Below are positions 61,331-64,000 of a stretch of DNA of 64,000 nt, piece by piece (positions within the stretch are counted from its first letter, which is position 1; the number at the start of each line of letters is the position of its first letter). Below the pieces are notes generated by a model. That model had not been told where the DNA came from. It ran no database searches and worked only from the letters and a program-made list of their open reading frames with translations. The position numbers and the translations under genes were made by a program. The DNA is from Streptacidiphilus albus JL83 (GTDB taxonomy: Bacteria > Actinomycetota > Actinomycetes > Streptomycetales > Streptomycetaceae). The stretch lies in assembly GCF_000744705.1 (NCBI RefSeq), contig NZ_JQML01000001.1:2232001-2296000 (forward strand). The letters are read 5' to 3'.

Positions 61331-62074
61331 ATGCCCATCCGCTTTGAGCACTGCACATTCGGCTACAGCAACAGGAGGGACGTCATCACGGACCTCTCCT
61401 TGGAGCTCCCCGAGGGCTGCACGGTCCTGCTCGGCCCCAACGGTGCGGGGAAGTCCACGCTGCTCTCCCTGGCCGCGTCAGTCCGGCACCCGAAAGCGGG
61501 CAGAGTCTCCTACCGGCACCTCGACCCTGCGCGGGGCCGGAAGCTGGCCGACTACCGGCGGCGGGTGGGCTGGATGCCACAGGACATCACCGCGGTCCCC
61601 GGCCTGAAGGTGCGTGAGCAGGCGGCCTACGCGGCCTGGTTGAAGGGCATCTCCCGGCGTGAGTCCTGGGACCGGTCGCTTGGGGCGTTGCGCATGGTCC
61701 GGCTGTCCGATCTGGCCGACCGGCCCGCCCGGACGCTCTCCGGTGGGCAGCTGCGTCGACTGGGTATTGCGCAGGCCCTGGTGCACGGCTGCGAGGTCGT
61801 GCTCATGGACGAACCGACCGCCGGACTGGACCCGGTGCAGCGCGCGGGGTTCCGCGAGCTGATGGCCGAACTCAACGGCACCGTCCACTGCGTGGTCTCC
61901 ACCCACCAGACCGAGGACCTGGACGCCGTCTACGACTCCACGATCGTCCTGGAAGGCGGCCAGGTCCGCTACCAGGGCTCGACCGCCGACTTCCTCGCGT
62001 ACGCCGGACAGCACACCGCGCCCGAGCGACGCGCCGAGGCGGCGTACCTGCAGTTCGTCGCGCGGGAGGCGTGA
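61331..62074 (+). CDS. ABC transporter ATP-binding protein
   Basis: 247 residues from ATG 61331. Walker A LLGPNGAGKSTLLSLA, Q-loop GWMPQDITAVPGLKVREQ, signature RTLSGGQLRRLGIAQALVHG, Walker B EVVLMDEPTAGLDP and H-loop VVSTHQTEDLDAV are all present. CcmA/DRA-type exporter ATPase. It is followed 4 bp later by a membrane protein gene and so powers a transporter made with the next two genes. Confidence 0.93.
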   Translation: MPIRFEHCTFGYSNRRDVITDLSLELPEGCTVLLGPNGAGKSTLLSLAASVRHPKAGRVSYRHLDPARGRKLADYRRRVGWMPQDITAVPGLKVREQAAYAAWLKGISRRESWDRSLGALRMVRLSDLADRPARTLSGGQLRRLGIAQALVHGCEVVLMDEPTAGLDPVQRAGFRELMAELNGTVHCVVSTHQTEDLDAVYDSTIVLEGGQVRYQGSTADFLAYAGQHTAPERRAEAAYLQFVAREA

Positions 62075-62078
62075 CCGC

Positions 62079-63356
62079 ATGCCCTGGTTCACGCAACTGC
62101 GCACCTCCCTGGCCGCATGGCTCTCCCTCCCGCTCGTCTGCGGCATCGTCCTGTACGCCCAGGGGGACCTGGTGCAATGGGCCACGACCGGCTACTGGGA
62201 GTCGGCCAGCGGAAAAGCGGCCTACCTGCTGTTCATGATCGCCCCGGCGGCGGCGCTGGCCGGAGCATGGGAAGGCGGCCGCATCCGCCGCGCCCGGGTG
62301 GCCGGATGGGCCCCGGCGCGGTCCCAGCTGCGGATCGCCACCGCCCACTTGCTTCCGGTGTTCGCAATGGTGGCCGTCGGCGTCACCGCAGCCTTCGCCG
62401 CCACCGCATCGACCGCGCTGGGAGCACCGGGATTCCCGGACCCTTGGATGATCCTGCTCTGCCTGGCTGTCGGCTGCTCCCACGCCGTCCTCGGCTACGC
62501 GGCCGGGCTCCTGCTCCCTGTCCCGGTCTCCCTGCCGCTGTGCCTGGCGGTTTCCTACGTGTGGACCGCGTACACGGGCACGGTGGAGCCCTTGTGGCTG
62601 AGATACCTGACAGGGATGTACCTCGACGACTGCTGCGCGCTGGACCAGGTACCGAAGACCGGCGTGCTGGTATCGCCGGTCGTCATGGCGCTGGGCCTGG
62701 CCACAGCCGGCGGACTGCTCATCGCGGCCCGGCGACGGCTGCCCGCCGCTCTGGGCGCCGTCGTGGCGGTTGCGGTCGGCTTCGCCCTGGCCGCCTGGCC
62801 GGTCCATCACCTCGGAGCCGATCCGACACGGGCACGGACCGGCACGCAGTGCGCCGGCACGGGCCCGCAGATATGCCTGTGGCCCGAGCAGCAGCGGGCC
62901 GCTGACCGCATCCGTCTCACCGTGCGCACCGGCTACGCCCGTCTGGCAGCGGCCGGCCTCCACCTTCCCGACATCGTCAAGGCCTCCGACGACGCCCGGC
63001 AGCACGGCGCGCTCACCCTGCTCGCGTCCACGAGCCCGACCACCCAGGAGATCACCGACGACCTCTCCCAGGCCATCCTGCCCGCCGGCCCCCCAGCGTG
63101 CTCCGAGGACACGCCCTACCCTGGAAACGCGGCCTACGGCCCCCTTCAGGCATGGCTCGACCTCGCCCAGGGCGGCACAGGACGGCTGCTCGCCGGAGAG
63201 GTCACAGCCACCGACATCCAGCTCGCCGAGCACGTGCGGGCGCTGCCCCGCGATGAGCAGTTGTCCTGGTTCGCCGCCGACATGAACTCGCTGACCCACT
63301 GCGACACCCCCATGGCGATGCTGCCCGCCACCGCCGGCAAGGAGCGTGCCCGATGA
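62079..63356 (+). CDS. Membrane protein with large exported domain (ABC partner)
   Basis: 425 residues. About six hydrophobic segments in the first 245 residues (SLAAWLSLPLVCGIVLYAQG, AAYLLFMIAPAAALAGAW, LLPVFAMVAVGVTAAFAATA, ILLCLAVGCSHAVLGYAAGL, VVMALGLATAGGLLIAA, ALGAVVAVAVGFALAAW) are followed by a ~180-residue domain outside the membrane with several Cys (QCAGTGPQICLW, PPACSEDTPYPG, LTHCDTP). This build resembles permease-like partners of orphan bacteriocin-type ABC transporters. The stop overlaps the next ATG. Confidence 0.75.
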   Translation: MPWFTQLRTSLAAWLSLPLVCGIVLYAQGDLVQWATTGYWESASGKAAYLLFMIAPAAALAGAWEGGRIRRARVAGWAPARSQLRIATAHLLPVFAMVAVGVTAAFAATASTALGAPGFPDPWMILLCLAVGCSHAVLGYAAGLLLPVPVSLPLCLAVSYVWTAYTGTVEPLWLRYLTGMYLDDCCALDQVPKTGVLVSPVVMALGLATAGGLLIAARRRLPAALGAVVAVAVGFALAAWPVHHLGADPTRARTGTQCAGTGPQICLWPEQQRAADRIRLTVRTGYARLAAAGLHLPDIVKASDDARQHGALTLLASTSPTTQEITDDLSQAILPAGPPACSEDTPYPGNAAYGPLQAWLDLAQGGTGRLLAGEVTATDIQLAEHVRALPRDEQLSWFAADMNSLTHCDTPMAMLPATAGKERAR

Positions 63357-63943
63357 GGTGGTGGCTCAGGATCCGCCTGGTGCCCTGGACCCTCGCGGCG
63401 CTCACCGGATGCGCGATCGCGGCAGCGTCGATGCCCGGGGCGTCGATGCCGATGCCGAGCCTGGCCGGCGGCCTCCTGCTGCCCGTGCCGCTGTCGTTGC
63501 TGGCCCCTCTGGTCCCCTCGCTGCTCGCGCTCCACGCAGTGGACCGGGCTGTGACCGCTGCCGAGGACACTGCCACCCGGCCCGTACCGCGCATGGACGG
63601 TACCTACCTGCTGCTGTGCGCACTGCTCGCCCTCGCCGCCGGAGGTTGCGGACAGGCTCTGGGCTGGTGGCCGCTGGGTGAGGGATTCGGACGCAACGTC
63701 GCAGGCACGATCGGCCTGGGGCTGCTTGCCCGCTGGGTCGCAGGACCGCTGGCAGCGACTACGGCCCCGGTCGCCTTCACCGTCATCTGCACCTTCTTCG
63801 GCGTGAGCCTCGGCGGACACGCCCGCGCATGGGCCTGGCCTCTCGCTGCCCCGACCTCACTCAGCGCCCTCGTGATCTCCCTGCTCCTCCTCACGCTCGG
63901 CCTCCACGGCATCGGCAGGCGTGGTGCGTGGCTGCGGCATTGA
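63353..63943 (+). CDS. Polytopic membrane protein
   Basis: 196 residues, ATG overlapping the previous stop (ATGA). Hydrophobic helices cover most of it: LVPWTLAALTGCAIAAAS, LAGGLLLPVPLSLLAPLVPS, YLLLCALLALAAGG, LAATTAPVAFTVICTFFGVS and LSALVISLLLLTLGLHGIG. No known family. Likely a second membrane subunit of the transporter. Confidence 0.75.
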   Translation: MRWWLRIRLVPWTLAALTGCAIAAASMPGASMPMPSLAGGLLLPVPLSLLAPLVPSLLALHAVDRAVTAAEDTATRPVPRMDGTYLLLCALLALAAGGCGQALGWWPLGEGFGRNVAGTIGLGLLARWVAGPLAATTAPVAFTVICTFFGVSLGGHARAWAWPLAAPTSLSALVISLLLLTLGLHGIGRRGAWLRH

Positions 63944-64000
63944 ACGCAGCTCGGCACCTTGGCAACCCGCTCCCGGGGCTCCTCGGCGGACCCCCGGGGG

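Overview
High-GC actinomycete DNA. Codon use, Lsr2, GTG starts, DUF2637 plasmid membrane protein and the mix of insertion sequences point to Streptomyces or a close relative. There is no rRNA, tRNA or CRISPR array and almost no housekeeping gene. The window reads as accessory DNA: a large plasmid, a chromosome arm or an integrated conjugative element that has been hit repeatedly by transposons.

Layout. 1-6.3 kb: scattered hypotheticals, a repeat-rich HTH protein, Lsr2, a methyltransferase and a hot-dog thioesterase-like protein. 6.9-11.1 kb: an alkD-type gene cut by an IS701-family element, a hypothetical gene, then the first of two identical IS5-family elements. 11.4-19.7 kb: conjugation backbone with a MobF relaxase-helicase read leftward, a divergent accessory gene, a candidate oriT between them and a multi-HTH regulator. 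19.9-29.6 kb: a leftward plasmid-type operon (hypothetical, DUF2637 membrane protein, PAPS-reductase-like PP-loop gene, second PP-loop gene). A 6 kb tyrosine-recombinase element carrying an alkyl sulfatase is inserted in frame in the middle of the PAPS-reductase-like gene. 29.6-31.4 kb: IS21 and ISAs1 debris around a Sel1-repeat gene.

31.5-40.4 kb: an ABC three-component (ABC-3C) conflict system broken by four IS insertions. A second IS5 copy lies in the first gene. An ISL2-type IS5, an IS3 and an IS1182 element lie in the DUF3732 ATPase gene. Most joins can be restored to the base from target duplications. 40.6-43.2 kb: a helicase with a C-terminal PD-(D/E)xK-like motif. 43.2-50 kb: a degenerate ~318 bp direct repeat bounds a 5.5 kb island with an IS1380 element and a two-gene operon pairing an Apea-like HEPN protein with a Shedu-like nuclease. 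This stretch is a defence island.

50.4-60.4 kb: a tight leftward operon of a beta-helix (GlmU-like) protein, a MurA homologue with Asp at the usual catalytic Cys, a cytosolic serine-hydrolase/beta-lactamase-fold protein and a MurB homologue. It is flanked by an anti-sigma-type ATPase and two paralogous proteins with a Nudix-like C-terminus; the first of these, an XRE regulator, is split by a second IS1182 copy. 60.8-63.9 kb: a small secreted protein followed by an ABC exporter-like operon.
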